A program made the translations under genes and the position numbers. A stretch of DNA of 64,000 nt from a virus. Below the pieces are notes generated by a model, which had not been told where the DNA came from, did not search any database, and was given only the letters and a program-made list of their open reading frames with translations. This document shows positions 9,054-17,175 of this stretch, piece by piece. The stretch is taken from the IMG/VR virus record IMGVR_UViG_3300035188_001312, positions 1 through 64,000 of that record. One strand, written 5' to 3'. Numbering within the stretch: position 1 is the first letter of the stretch; each line of letters begins with the position of its first letter.

Positions 9054-9078
9054 CCTTATTATTAAGGCATTTTTTTCC
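9054..9078 (+). other. Hairpin followed by T-run in a divergent intergenic region
   Basis: CCTTA-TTAT-TAAGG is followed by CATTTTTTT. It looks like a weak terminator, yet it lies between divergent genes where no plus transcript is expected to end. Its sequence resembles the CCTTATTAATAAGG palindromes in the origin region at 32789-32803. Two TATAAT-like hexamers on the minus strand (9048-9053, 9026-9031) could serve gp47, but no matching -35 was seen. Confidence 0.3.
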
Positions 9079-9167
9079 CAATTACGACATTTTTTTTCAT
9101 ATCACCGCTACCACAAATCAAGTAAATAACTTACATTTCTAATTTCCAATATGCTTTCTGTGAAATT

Positions 9168-9175
9168 TATAAATA
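9168..9175 (+). promoter_or_regulatory. Late promoter TATAAATA
   Basis: TATAAATA 33 nt upstream of the structural gene at 9209. Confidence 0.65.
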
Positions 9176-9208
9176 GTTTTAATTATAATAATTAGTGGAG
9201 AAAATTCA

Positions 9209-10189
9209 ATGGCACAAAATTTTGATAATACCCAAAAAATTGTTGACATTCATGGAAATACAGTCACGTATATAAATCCATCAAAAATTGTTAGTGATAA
9301 ATTTGGATTGAAGCTTATTGGCAACAACTTTAATGATGATGCCGAAATAAAAGAGGTAATTAATGAAAATTTTATCGTATTAACACAAAACTTTTATGAT
9401 GAAACACCACCCACAAATCCTGTTTTAGGACAAAATTGGTGTAGTTCAACAGATAACTTAACATACAAATGGTTTGGGCAAAATTGGGTGCAATCCGATA
9501 AAGATGTAACTTATGATTCATTTATGTTTATTAAATATGATATGACAAATGTTAAAGATTTTGTTCTAGATGAATTTGTATTTAATTTTACTATGAACAA
9601 CATAAAGTTATACAACCAAAATATGTCAGATGTTAAATTTGTTATCGATCCGTTCGATTCAAGAAAACTTATTATCCGAGATAAAAATGTAACGATGCTT
9701 TACATTTTGGTTTTTCATCCTAAAGACAGGATTTCCAACCCAATTTTAAATAAAAAACTGGAAATATTTACAGCATCAGGACAAACACAATTCGATATAA
9801 GTACATTTTTAGACAACAATGAAATCAATACCTTATCAGTAGCTTTAAATGATACCATGTTAAAAAATAATGAATTTTTTATTGCTAATAATATTTTAAA
9901 CATTGATGGTTTAATTTATAGAGTTAGAAAAGATAATAAATTAACTGTTTGGAAATATGGTGGAAGTTTAACTGGATACTATTCATCTTTTAAAATTCAT
10001 ACAAGTAGAAGTGAATCATTTTTAAGAATACCAAAATTTTTCAAAAACATTGAACAATTGGAATTAATAGATGTGGACAATAAAACCACTATAAACCCAA
10101 TTGAAACTATTGAATATGACAATTTTGTACATTTCGAATTTTTAAATAAAAAAAATGTTGTTGCAAATATCCACGCCAGAATAATTTAA
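9209..10189 (+). CDS. Putative tail fibre/baseplate structural protein
   Basis: A 326-residue protein with little helix. Residues ~70-95 (PPTNPVLGQNWCSSTDNLTY and the following WFGQNW) match a small module common in phage fibre and baseplate proteins, where Pro-rich and Gly-Gln-x-W turns lead into a T/DxLxY...W strand pair. The same kind of module occurs in the next two genes. The remainder looks like beta strands. AGTGGAG precedes the ATG. It is the first gene of a late plus-strand group ending with the tail sheath. Family not certain. Confidence 0.6.
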   Translation: MAQNFDNTQKIVDIHGNTVTYINPSKIVSDKFGLKLIGNNFNDDAEIKEVINENFIVLTQNFYDETPPTNPVLGQNWCSSTDNLTYKWFGQNWVQSDKDVTYDSFMFIKYDMTNVKDFVLDEFVFNFTMNNIKLYNQNMSDVKFVIDPFDSRKLIIRDKNVTMLYILVFHPKDRISNPILNKKLEIFTASGQTQFDISTFLDNNEINTLSVALNDTMLKNNEFFIANNILNIDGLIYRVRKDNKLTVWKYGGSLTGYYSSFKIHTSRSESFLRIPKFFKNIEQLELIDVDNKTTINPIETIEYDNFVHFEFLNKKNVVANIHARII

Positions 10190-10205
10190 AAGGAGTTACA
10201 ACTTT

Positions 10206-10592
10206 ATGATTTTCCCATTAAATGCTAATAAAATTGAACAATTAGAATTAGACCCAGAAAAAGTAATAAACGGATATATCTGGTACAATACAGTTGAAAA
10301 AGTATATAAAACCTGGATCGATGGTGTGTTGAATGTATTCATTACTGATCACACTGTAAATTCAATAATGGTTGACAAATTATTGTTGCCACATCAATTT
10401 ACTATTTCATTTTCAAATGCACATAGTGTCATCATCAAACATAATAAAAAAACAAAAAATTTTAACTACAATGTGTATGATACTATCGATAATTGCAATC
10501 TATACTGTTCTCTCGAAATTATTGATGAAAATGAGGTAAACATTGATTTCGTAGATCCAGTTACAGGTCACATCTTTATGTATTTTGAATAA
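10206..10592 (+). CDS. Small structural protein with fibre-type module
   Basis: A 128-residue protein. Residues ~18-47 (NGYIWYNTVEKVYKTWIDG) repeat the x-G-x-[IW]-W-x-[ND]-T-x(3)-x-Y module seen in the neighbouring genes. AGGAG lies 10 nt before the ATG and the gap to the previous gene is 16 nt, so the two are co-transcribed. It may be an adaptor or chaperone-like part of the same appendage. Function not established. Confidence 0.55.
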   Translation: MIFPLNANKIEQLELDPEKVINGYIWYNTVEKVYKTWIDGVLNVFITDHTVNSIMVDKLLLPHQFTISFSNAHSVIIKHNKKTKNFNYNVYDTIDNCNLYCSLEIIDENEVNIDFVDPVTGHIFMYFE

Positions 10593-10656
10593 GATTATTC
10601 AACGTAGGTAATAAATAAATAAAAACTCCAACTTAATTAATTAAAGGTGAACAATA

Positions 10657-12630
10657 ATGATTAAAAGTAAATTACATAATCCTATAATCGCACAGAATTC
10701 GCATATCGAAAACGCGGTTGTACAAAAAGTAAATAATGATAACGAACTGGTATTTTCAAACCTTGATTCGATTACACCCGTCGTTCCAGAAACTGGAAGA
10801 ATTTGGTTCAACACCGATAAAGGTCAATTTCATTTTGCAAACGTAGGTAATGGTGGTAATGGTAAAAATTATGTTGACGAATTTTTATCAAGAACTGATT
10901 TAAGAGCACAAGAAGTAGTAAGTAAAATTGATTTTCAAGACACTTTAAAAATCAATGATAAAACTGGTGGCAATATCTTGACAGTTGATTCTACTAGCAA
11001 AGACATCCATATTACCGGTAATTCTTTAAGTGCAACTTTATCTTCAAACACAACAACTACAATTGGTGGAACAAACACCCTAAATGTAACTGGTGATGAA
11101 ACAGAAACATTTGGTAGCAAAAAAACTGAATCAGTAACATCAGATTCTACTCTTACCATTGGTGGAAAATACACTACTATTGTCACAGATGATGTTTCAG
11201 AAACATACAGTTCAAACAAAAGTGTTGCAACAACTAAAGATTATACTACTACAGTAGGTGGAAAATACACTTCATTGGTAACAGGTGTAGCTGCAGAAAC
11301 ATTTTCATCATCATTATCAACCACAGTAACAGGAAATTTTGTTGAAACCGTTGGTGGTACAGTTACTATAACAGTTGCAGGTAATGTTACTGAGAATTTT
11401 TCTTCTAACCAACAAACCAATATTACTTCCAATTTAGGTATCAAAGTTGGTGCAGTGGCAACTTTAACAGACGGTTCTGGAAATACTAAAGTCGAAGCAA
11501 ATAATACAAACAATACATTAACTGTAAACTATGCTACTATCAATATTAATGGACAAACAGAAACCCATAAATTGAGTAACAAATTTACAATTAATGATGG
11601 TTTGAGCGATAAATTAATTATTGACAATTCAAATGATAAAATAACTGCTATCTATGATACTATTGAAAATACATCAAATATAATCAAATCTAATGTTGCT
11701 AGTATTTTTGCATTAACAGATAGTTCAAACAATGATAAAATTATTGCAAACCACGTTAATAACTCATTAAACATACATTATGCTGAAACAACCATTACAG
11801 GCAATGCAACTGTTGATGGTAATATGTTAATTACTGGTGATTTAACTATTGGTGGTCAAACTACAAAAGTTGATGTTGCCTCAGAAAATTTAAGAATTGC
11901 TGACAACGTAATCATTTTAAACAGTAATTTAACAGAAGCAACCGATCCAAGATTAGCATCAGCAATCGTGGATGGCGTAGATGTTGATTATAATGCTGGG
12001 GTTGCAATTAATAGAGGCAGTCAAGGTATTCTGGATTTAATCAAATGGGTTGAATCTACCGATACATCATCAAATGTCACCTTACGTGACGCAGTTGCAA
12101 AAACTTCTGTTTGGAATTATGAAGCTGCTACACCCGCATATGAGTTACACCAAATAATCAATGCATATTCATTAGCAAGAAAAGTTAAAGATAAATCAGG
12201 TACACATTGGGTTGGTTATGATGGTCATGAAGGTTTAAATTATTCGGCTGCAAAAGCTGCTGGTGCAACTACAGAAGAAGCGTTAGATTATTCATTTAAA
12301 TTAGATGCAGATTTACTTGATAATTCTGTTGATGCTATCGTTGAAGAACTTGATAATCTTAAATTTGATAGTAAAAATTCAAAAAGAGTTGGACAAACCC
12401 CATCAGTAGGAACTGAATTTACTATCACTCATAACTTAGGAACAGTTTATGTAGATGTTAGAACTCAAAGAGAGGATGACGGTAAATGGTATTTTGATAT
12501 TTTGCCTATTCAAGTAATTGATGCAAACACTATCAAAATTGTTGCTTCAGAAGCTACTAAAATTAGATATATGATTTCTGCCATTGAAGGGTTTGATGTT
12601 AATCAAGCCACAGAATTAGTTATCATTTAA
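10657..12630 (+). CDS. Fibre-like structural protein with beta-helix repeats
   Basis: The 657-residue product has an N-terminal module (GRIWFNTDKGQFHF, residues ~47-61) and then about four ~36-residue repeats (residues ~125-275) of the form TxTIGGxxTxxVTxDxxETFxS. They are rich in Thr, Val and Gly, as in trimeric beta-helices such as the gp5/VgrG spike. A conserved phage module follows (GDLTIGGQTTKVDVASENLR, then IADNVIILNS, ~395-425). The C-terminal ~75 residues (FTITHNLGTVYVDVRTQRED and onward) form a domain frequently found at the ends of phage fibres. A weak AATAAATA lies at 10610-10617. A strong terminator follows the stop. Exact T4 counterpart unclear (gp10/gp12/fibritin-like possible). 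Confidence 0.65.
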   Translation: MIKSKLHNPIIAQNSHIENAVVQKVNNDNELVFSNLDSITPVVPETGRIWFNTDKGQFHFANVGNGGNGKNYVDEFLSRTDLRAQEVVSKIDFQDTLKINDKTGGNILTVDSTSKDIHITGNSLSATLSSNTTTTIGGTNTLNVTGDETETFGSKKTESVTSDSTLTIGGKYTTIVTDDVSETYSSNKSVATTKDYTTTVGGKYTSLVTGVAAETFSSSLSTTVTGNFVETVGGTVTITVAGNVTENFSSNQQTNITSNLGIKVGAVATLTDGSGNTKVEANNTNNTLTVNYATININGQTETHKLSNKFTINDGLSDKLIIDNSNDKITAIYDTIENTSNIIKSNVASIFALTDSSNNDKIIANHVNNSLNIHYAETTITGNATVDGNMLITGDLTIGGQTTKVDVASENLRIADNVIILNSNLTEATDPRLASAIVDGVDVDYNAGVAINRGSQGILDLIKWVESTDTSSNVTLRDAVAKTSVWNYEAATPAYELHQIINAYSLARKVKDKSGTHWVGYDGHEGLNYSAAKAAGATTEEALDYSFKLDADLLDNSVDAIVEELDNLKFDSKNSKRVGQTPSVGTEFTITHNLGTVYVDVRTQREDDGKWYFDILPIQVIDANTIKIVASEATKIRYMISAIEGFDVNQATELVII

Positions 12631-12645
12631 TAAAATCACTTTTTT

Positions 12646-12682
12646 AAAAGTCCACTAAATTGATTTTAGTGGACTTTTTTTT
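12646..12682 (+). terminator. Rho-independent terminator
   Basis: A 14-bp stem (AAAAGTCCACTAAA/TTTAGTGGACTTTT), a 5-nt loop and a run of T. It ends the fibre-gene transcript before the sheath promoter. Confidence 0.85.
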
Positions 12683-12760
12683 GCAAAAAGTTTTATTTAT
12701 AAAATTATTAAAAAAATAAAAATAACGATTTATAAAAAAAAGGTAATTTTATTAGATTAC

Positions 12761-12768
12761 TATAAATA
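12761..12768 (+). promoter_or_regulatory. Late promoter TATAAATA
   Basis: TATAAATA 43 nt upstream of the tail sheath ATG, downstream of the previous terminator. Confidence 0.7.
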
Positions 12769-12811
12769 AAATTTGAAAATAAAACAAAAATAATTATTAA
12801 GGAGAATGAAA

Positions 12812-15379
12812 ATGTTAGTAGGCGTAGAAACACAACTTCTAGACGCATCACCATCGTATCCAGGTGGAGATTCGTCATTTATACCAACTATTGTTACATT
12901 TGCAGAAAAAGGTCCTGTCAACCAACCTGTTTTAGTTGGTTCTGCGATGGAATGTTTAGAAATTTTTGGTGAAGCTATTTTAGCTAAGAAACAATATGGT
13001 ATGTTTGCAGCATATGAATTTTTTAAACAAGGTTCAGGTGCATGGATTGTAAGAGCAGGTGCTGATCAAGCCGGTTATGCTGAAACAACTATCAAAGCTA
13101 GAGATGGTAAACCATTGTTGACTGTTAGATATAAAACATCAGGCGAATTTGGTAATTCATTAAGAGCTGTATTCCAAGACATCAACCCAATTAATTTTGA
13201 TGGTGTTGTTACTATGCAGGTTGTTATTGAAATGATAAACCCATTAACACCAGATGAATGGGCATTGACTGAAAAAACCCCATATCCAGCATATATTCCA
13301 GTTCCTGGAAAAAACAGATTCAATGTTGACTTTGCAACTCAAAGAGTTTATACTGCAATTGATGATGAAGATCAAGTAAACCATTTTGGTGAATATTTGT
13401 ATGATGCAAAAACTGATAAATGTATCAAACAAGTAAATGAAATCGTTGCAAAACAACAAACTGAAGATTTTATGTTTATTTTTGAACGTGATCCATTTAC
13501 ATCAACTATTTTAATTGAAAAATTAAAAGCTACTGTAAATTTTGCAGGCGGTTCAAATGCAATTGAAACAGCTTGGGCACCAATTTTCAACTTAGCTGGT
13601 TTCAAAAAATATGATGCTGCAAGAGCTGAATTCAGAGCAGAATCAGATAAATATACAATGGCTAAAAATGAATATGTACAATTACCAATCAATGTTCAAA
13701 AATATGTCAAAGACAACAACATCTTAGTTATTGGAGATTTAACTCTCAGAGGTATGATGGAAGTTGTTTATGGTGATAAATTAAAAGATTGGGGTGTTTA
13801 CAATGGTTTTGATACAACTGTAGGTTCAGTAGCTTATGCAACAGCTTATCCAGATGTTAAAAATCCAGCGGTAAAAGATACAGACACAGTTAAGTTAACA
13901 GACATCAATGGTGTTGATACCGATGTTCAAGTTGGTGATATTAGAAAACATGTAATGCCTTTGGGTGGCGATGTTACTAAACACAATTATTACTTATCAA
14001 CTGCTGAAGATAAATTCTTAACACAAGAATTATTTGCTAAAGATTGTCCTCAGGTTGCTGGTGGTCCAGAAAGTTTGGCACCAATTGAAGGGACTGACCA
14101 TTATTATAATGTTACTGTTCAATTCTCAAATGCTGCACAAGTATTAGCAGAAATTATTGAAAAAATGAATAACATTAAAAGAGATCCTGCAAACCAAGCA
14201 TATAGAGTTGATGCAATTTCACCAGGTGAATGGGGTAACAATTACCAGGTATCTATCGATTATAATGTATCTGTAGATGAAGTAACATTCCACGTATTCC
14301 AAGAAAGAGGTCCAAACTTAGTTGAAGTTGAAAATGGTGTTTCGCAATCAAATAAAGCTGATAGAATGGCATTTAAAAACATCAAAATTAGTATTGCGAC
14401 ACCTGTTGACCCAACAAACACACAAACTATTCCTGTGAATGATGTTGATCCTGATACAGGTGCAGAATTACCTATGCCTTTGATGGGTGGTGCTGATATG
14501 TTTACAGAAAAAGATTACCAAAATGATGATAAACTAGCTCCTTACATCGCAGGTTCAGTTGCACATCAAACTGGTGTTTGGGCAGTACAAAACTTTGAAG
14601 AATTTGCATATAAAGCATTAGCTTGTCCTTATTTCTCACAATTTGGAATGGTATCTGGTGAAATGGTTTCTTTAGCAGAAAATAGAAGAGATTTCCATTG
14701 TATTATTGATACACCAGACGTTACAGCTGCATCAGTTGTAAACTGGAGATTGGATGGTAATCACAACTCTAAATTTGAATCGATTTACTTCCCTTGGTTG
14801 ATGAAATTAGATCCATACACTAAAAAAGTTGTACCAACACCTCCATCTGGTTCTGTGTTACAATCTATTGCCTTAACACAGAAAAATGGTAAAATTTGTG
14901 ATGCACCTGCTGGTACAAATAGAGGGGTTATCTTTGATGCTCAAGCAATTTCTAAAGACATCAAACTTTCACAAGTTACAAGAGATAGATTGTATGGAAT
15001 GGGTGTTAACCCAATTGTAAAAGGTTTAACAACTGGTATTTGTATTATGGGTCAAAAAACCACCTATGCAAAAACATCACCAATGCAAAAAATTGGTACA
15101 ATGCTTATGATTGAGCAAATTGTAAGAGATTTAACATTATCTGGTAAAAATTGGTTGTTTGATTTATCAATTCCATCACTTTGGTTAAATATCCAAAATT
15201 CATTCCAATCGTATCTAAACACATATGTATCAAGTGGTTGTTTAGCTGAAGCATCTGCTAACGTAAGTGCGGCATATAACCCACCAATCGTATTGGCTCA
15301 GTCAAAATTGAATGCACTGGTGGCAATTAAACCAAGTCCTTACATGGAACATTTGATCATCCCAATTTCGGTCAGCTGA
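12812..15379 (+). CDS. 18: Tail sheath protein gp18
   Basis: An 855-residue tail sheath subunit (T4: 659). The N-terminus (PSYPGGDSSFIPTIVTFAEK, ending GP) resembles the sheath family, as do the C-terminal RDLTLSGKNWLFDLSIPSLW and QSKLNALVAIKPSPYMEHLI segments; the last ~250 residues are the conserved core that contacts the tube. The central part (residues ~250-560) holds the extra length and is probably a surface domain. Two in-frame ATGs are six bases apart; the second, at 12812, is chosen because it lies 7 nt after AAGGAG, while the first is only 1 nt from it. It has its own late promoter and a terminator with a UUCG loop, as suits a high-copy protein. Confidence 0.93.
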   Translation: MLVGVETQLLDASPSYPGGDSSFIPTIVTFAEKGPVNQPVLVGSAMECLEIFGEAILAKKQYGMFAAYEFFKQGSGAWIVRAGADQAGYAETTIKARDGKPLLTVRYKTSGEFGNSLRAVFQDINPINFDGVVTMQVVIEMINPLTPDEWALTEKTPYPAYIPVPGKNRFNVDFATQRVYTAIDDEDQVNHFGEYLYDAKTDKCIKQVNEIVAKQQTEDFMFIFERDPFTSTILIEKLKATVNFAGGSNAIETAWAPIFNLAGFKKYDAARAEFRAESDKYTMAKNEYVQLPINVQKYVKDNNILVIGDLTLRGMMEVVYGDKLKDWGVYNGFDTTVGSVAYATAYPDVKNPAVKDTDTVKLTDINGVDTDVQVGDIRKHVMPLGGDVTKHNYYLSTAEDKFLTQELFAKDCPQVAGGPESLAPIEGTDHYYNVTVQFSNAAQVLAEIIEKMNNIKRDPANQAYRVDAISPGEWGNNYQVSIDYNVSVDEVTFHVFQERGPNLVEVENGVSQSNKADRMAFKNIKISIATPVDPTNTQTIPVNDVDPDTGAELPMPLMGGADMFTEKDYQNDDKLAPYIAGSVAHQTGVWAVQNFEEFAYKALACPYFSQFGMVSGEMVSLAENRRDFHCIIDTPDVTAASVVNWRLDGNHNSKFESIYFPWLMKLDPYTKKVVPTPPSGSVLQSIALTQKNGKICDAPAGTNRGVIFDAQAISKDIKLSQVTRDRLYGMGVNPIVKGLTTGICIMGQKTTYAKTSPMQKIGTMLMIEQIVRDLTLSGKNWLFDLSIPSLWLNIQNSFQSYLNTYVSSGCLAEASANVSAAYNPPIVLAQSKLNALVAIKPSPYMEHLIIPISVS

Positions 15380-15420
15380 GGTAAATCAATAACTTAGGAA
15401 GCCTTTTTTGGTGAAATGAA

Positions 15421-15450
15421 AATACCCAATTTCGATTGGGTATTTTTTTG
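15421..15450 (+). terminator. Rho-independent terminator with UUCG loop
   Basis: A 10-bp perfect stem AATACCCAAT/ATTGGGTATT closed by TTCG, then seven T. It ends the sheath transcript and insulates the following homing endonuclease gene. Confidence 0.92.
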
Positions 15451-15515
15451 TCTTTTTATCCTATTAGTGTTTTAACTATATTATACTATACGAATACGCT
15501 AATAGGATAAAAAGA
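15451..15515 (+). promoter_or_regulatory. 17-bp inverted repeat masking a ribosome binding site, with a promoter-like loop
   Basis: TCTTTTTATCCTATTAG (15451-15467) and its exact reverse complement (15499-15515) are separated by 31 nt. The right arm contains the AGGA site and the first base of the ATG of the following gene. The loop has TATACT at 15482-15487, a -10-like hexamer; a transcript started from it would begin near 15494 and lack the left arm. Long transcripts would therefore be closed for translation and short ones open, as known for T4 I-TevI. Confidence 0.6.
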
Positions 15516-16582
15516 TGAATGAGATTAAAAACCCAACTCAATTACTAGCATCATTTCCACAATTGGGTTTCAATTTGGATAATTATGATATTGTTGCAAA
15601 ATACGCAGGCTTTTTGGAATATGTGTTAGATGAAGAAATATTATTAAATATAGATAATGTACGATTACATGTTAGGGAATTTTTTAAAGAAGAATATGGT
15701 GTAACCTTTCCAAGGGTAAGTAAAAATTCATCAAAATTTTGGATTGCTAGAGGCTTTTCTGAAGAAGAAGCGAAAATAAGAACTAAAGAATTTTATGATA
15801 CTAAGATAAAAAATAACCGTGTATTGCCAACTCAACTGCAATACTATCTGAATAAAGGTATGTCAGAAGAAGATGCTAAACAGGCTCTTAAAGATGAGCA
15901 AACCAAGCGTGTAAAAAAATTAACGGATAAAGAAATAGCTAACCCAATGCTGAGAAAGCAACGTTTGTGGAATAATATCGAATATTGGTTGAATAAAGGT
16001 TTCACTGAGATTCAAGGGATGCAACTTATTGAAGAAAAGTTTAAATCTAGAAATCTTCAAACGATGGTTAAATTAACTAAAAAATTCCAAGATAAAGGCT
16101 TGAATTATGATGATGCACTAGAAAGTGCTCAAAAAGATTATAAAAAGAGAGCAAAGAAAACTATGGATACTAGAATAGAAAATAATTCTTTTGGGTTTCA
16201 AAAAGCGTCAAAACAATCCTTGAAAGTTTTTCAACCGTTGATGGATAAGTTAGATGATGAAAGCATCGAGTATTTTGTGGGTGTTGAAGGCAACACAGAA
16301 TACTTCTTAGCCTCCGGAACAGAATATTTCTACTCCTATGATTTTTGTGTTCCATCTAAAAAATTAATAATAGAATATCATGGTGAACACACCCACCCTA
16401 ATCCTAATATGGATCCAGAAAGTTGGAAAAATTGGAAACATTGCTGGACTAAAAAATCAGCCAATGAGTGTAGAGCGAAGGATTTGAAAAAGATTAGATT
16501 AGCAGAGAACAAAGGATATAAGGTAATTGAAATTTTTGAAAGTGATAATTATGATTTATTGTCTTATCTTTTAGAAAACTAA
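15515..16582 (+). CDS. Free-standing homing endonuclease-like protein (Vsr/EDxHD-type nuclease domain)
   Basis: A 355-residue protein. The C-terminal part (residues ~265-350) has a nuclease-like core: YDFCVPSKKLIIEYHGEHTH with an acidic residue and histidines in a Vsr/PD-(D/E)XK-type arrangement, then KKSANECRAKDLKKIRLAEN and KGYKVIEIFE, a pattern shared with phage EDxHD homing endonucleases. The middle has four related helical repeats of about 30-50 residues, each marked by KG/RG-[FML]-x-x-[ED]-x-[AG] (near residues 77, 111, 163, 195), which may read DNA. It is inserted between the sheath terminator and its own terminator, as a mobile gene would be. A hairpin covers its start. Confidence 0.68.
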   Translation: MNEIKNPTQLLASFPQLGFNLDNYDIVAKYAGFLEYVLDEEILLNIDNVRLHVREFFKEEYGVTFPRVSKNSSKFWIARGFSEEEAKIRTKEFYDTKIKNNRVLPTQLQYYLNKGMSEEDAKQALKDEQTKRVKKLTDKEIANPMLRKQRLWNNIEYWLNKGFTEIQGMQLIEEKFKSRNLQTMVKLTKKFQDKGLNYDDALESAQKDYKKRAKKTMDTRIENNSFGFQKASKQSLKVFQPLMDKLDDESIEYFVGVEGNTEYFLASGTEYFYSYDFCVPSKKLIIEYHGEHTHPNPNMDPESWKNWKHCWTKKSANECRAKDLKKIRLAENKGYKVIEIFESDNYDLLSYLLEN

Positions 16583-16604
16583 CTAATTTAGATACATTTA
16601 GGTT

Positions 16605-16632
16605 AAAAGGGATTTTTTAAAATCCCTTTTTT
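16605..16632. terminator. Bidirectional terminator hairpin
   Basis: AAAAGGGATTTT and AAAATCCCTTTT pair around a short loop, with T-runs on both strands. It lies between convergent genes ending at 16582 (plus) and 16641 (minus), and can serve both. Confidence 0.75.
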
Positions 16633-16640
16633 ATGTGTGA

Positions 16641-16934
16641 TTAAGAATATTTGTCAATATTTAATGTGGTGAATACTCGACTGTTATCATATTCAAGAAA
16701 ACTATCGTCAAGGTTATGTATTGTGGATTCATCGACAATAACAGAATATTTAATTTTCCCATAAGAAAAAACGATATTTCTTACAATTCCAGTTAATATT
16801 TGTGATGGGAATTTAACTAATACAGGTTCACCAATTCTAAATTTACTCTCATTGGAAAAACAGTTGGTTTCATAATCATCTAAAGCATGTTTATATTGCA
16901 TATCTCGATATACATCAACACAAACGTCTATCAT
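16641..16934 (-). CDS. Hypothetical small protein, possible SH3-like barrel
   Basis: A 97-residue protein. Residues ~30-75 (FRIGEPVLVKF...GIVRNIVFSYGKIKYSVIVD) have the strand pattern of a small SH3/KOW-like beta barrel: a G-x-x-V-x-V start, then a turn and two long strands. GAGGAA lies 7 nt before the ATG. It follows the 73-codon frame by 19 nt and is probably transcribed with the gp26-like gene. No function can be assigned. Confidence 0.5.
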   Translation of the reverse strand: MIDVCVDVYRDMQYKHALDDYETNCFSNESKFRIGEPVLVKFPSQILTGIVRNIVFSYGKIKYSVIVDESTIHNLDDSFLEYDNSRVFTTLNIDKYS

Positions 16935-16953
16935 TTTTACATTTCCTCATTCA

Positions 16954-17175
16954 TCATCGTTTATTAGATTTTTTAATTTCTTCATTTTCTTTTTCACGTT
17001 GGATAACTAACTGATCTATCCAAAATTTTCGTTCATCTGGTGTCATCATCATAGTTTCACTGCGTTGTGTATGCATGTGATAATTTAATGCCCACACTTC
17101 AAAAAGTATATTTTCGGATTGTTGTTTTAGAGATTTTAATATTGGTAAAACATCTTTTGCTCTAAAATTCTTCAA
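16954..17175 (-). CDS. Small protein downstream of and overlapping the gp26-like gene (possible -1 frameshift extension or TTG-started gene)
   Basis: The 73-codon frame begins at a TTG (17175) that overlaps the TGA stop of the gp26-like gene by 2 nt. No well-spaced Shine-Dalgarno precedes it (GAGGG abuts the TTG). It is in the -1 frame relative to the upstream gene and is open without a stop back to the slippery A AAT TTT TTC at 17187-17196. A -1 shift there would give ...NFF-LRRGLKNFRAKD.... The protein is helical and charged with TPDERKFWIDQLVIQREKEN near its end, a layout like tail assembly chaperone extensions. In T4 relatives gp51 can follow gp26, so it may fill that slot, but no gp51 similarity was verified. 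Confidence 0.55.
   Translation of the reverse strand: MKNFRAKDVLPILKSLKQQSENILFEVWALNYHMHTQRSETMMMTPDERKFWIDQLVIQREKENEEIKKSNKR

Noticed and set aside
15380-15420. Possible short gene between sheath and terminator
   Set aside because: Only 41 nt; no start with a ribosome site.
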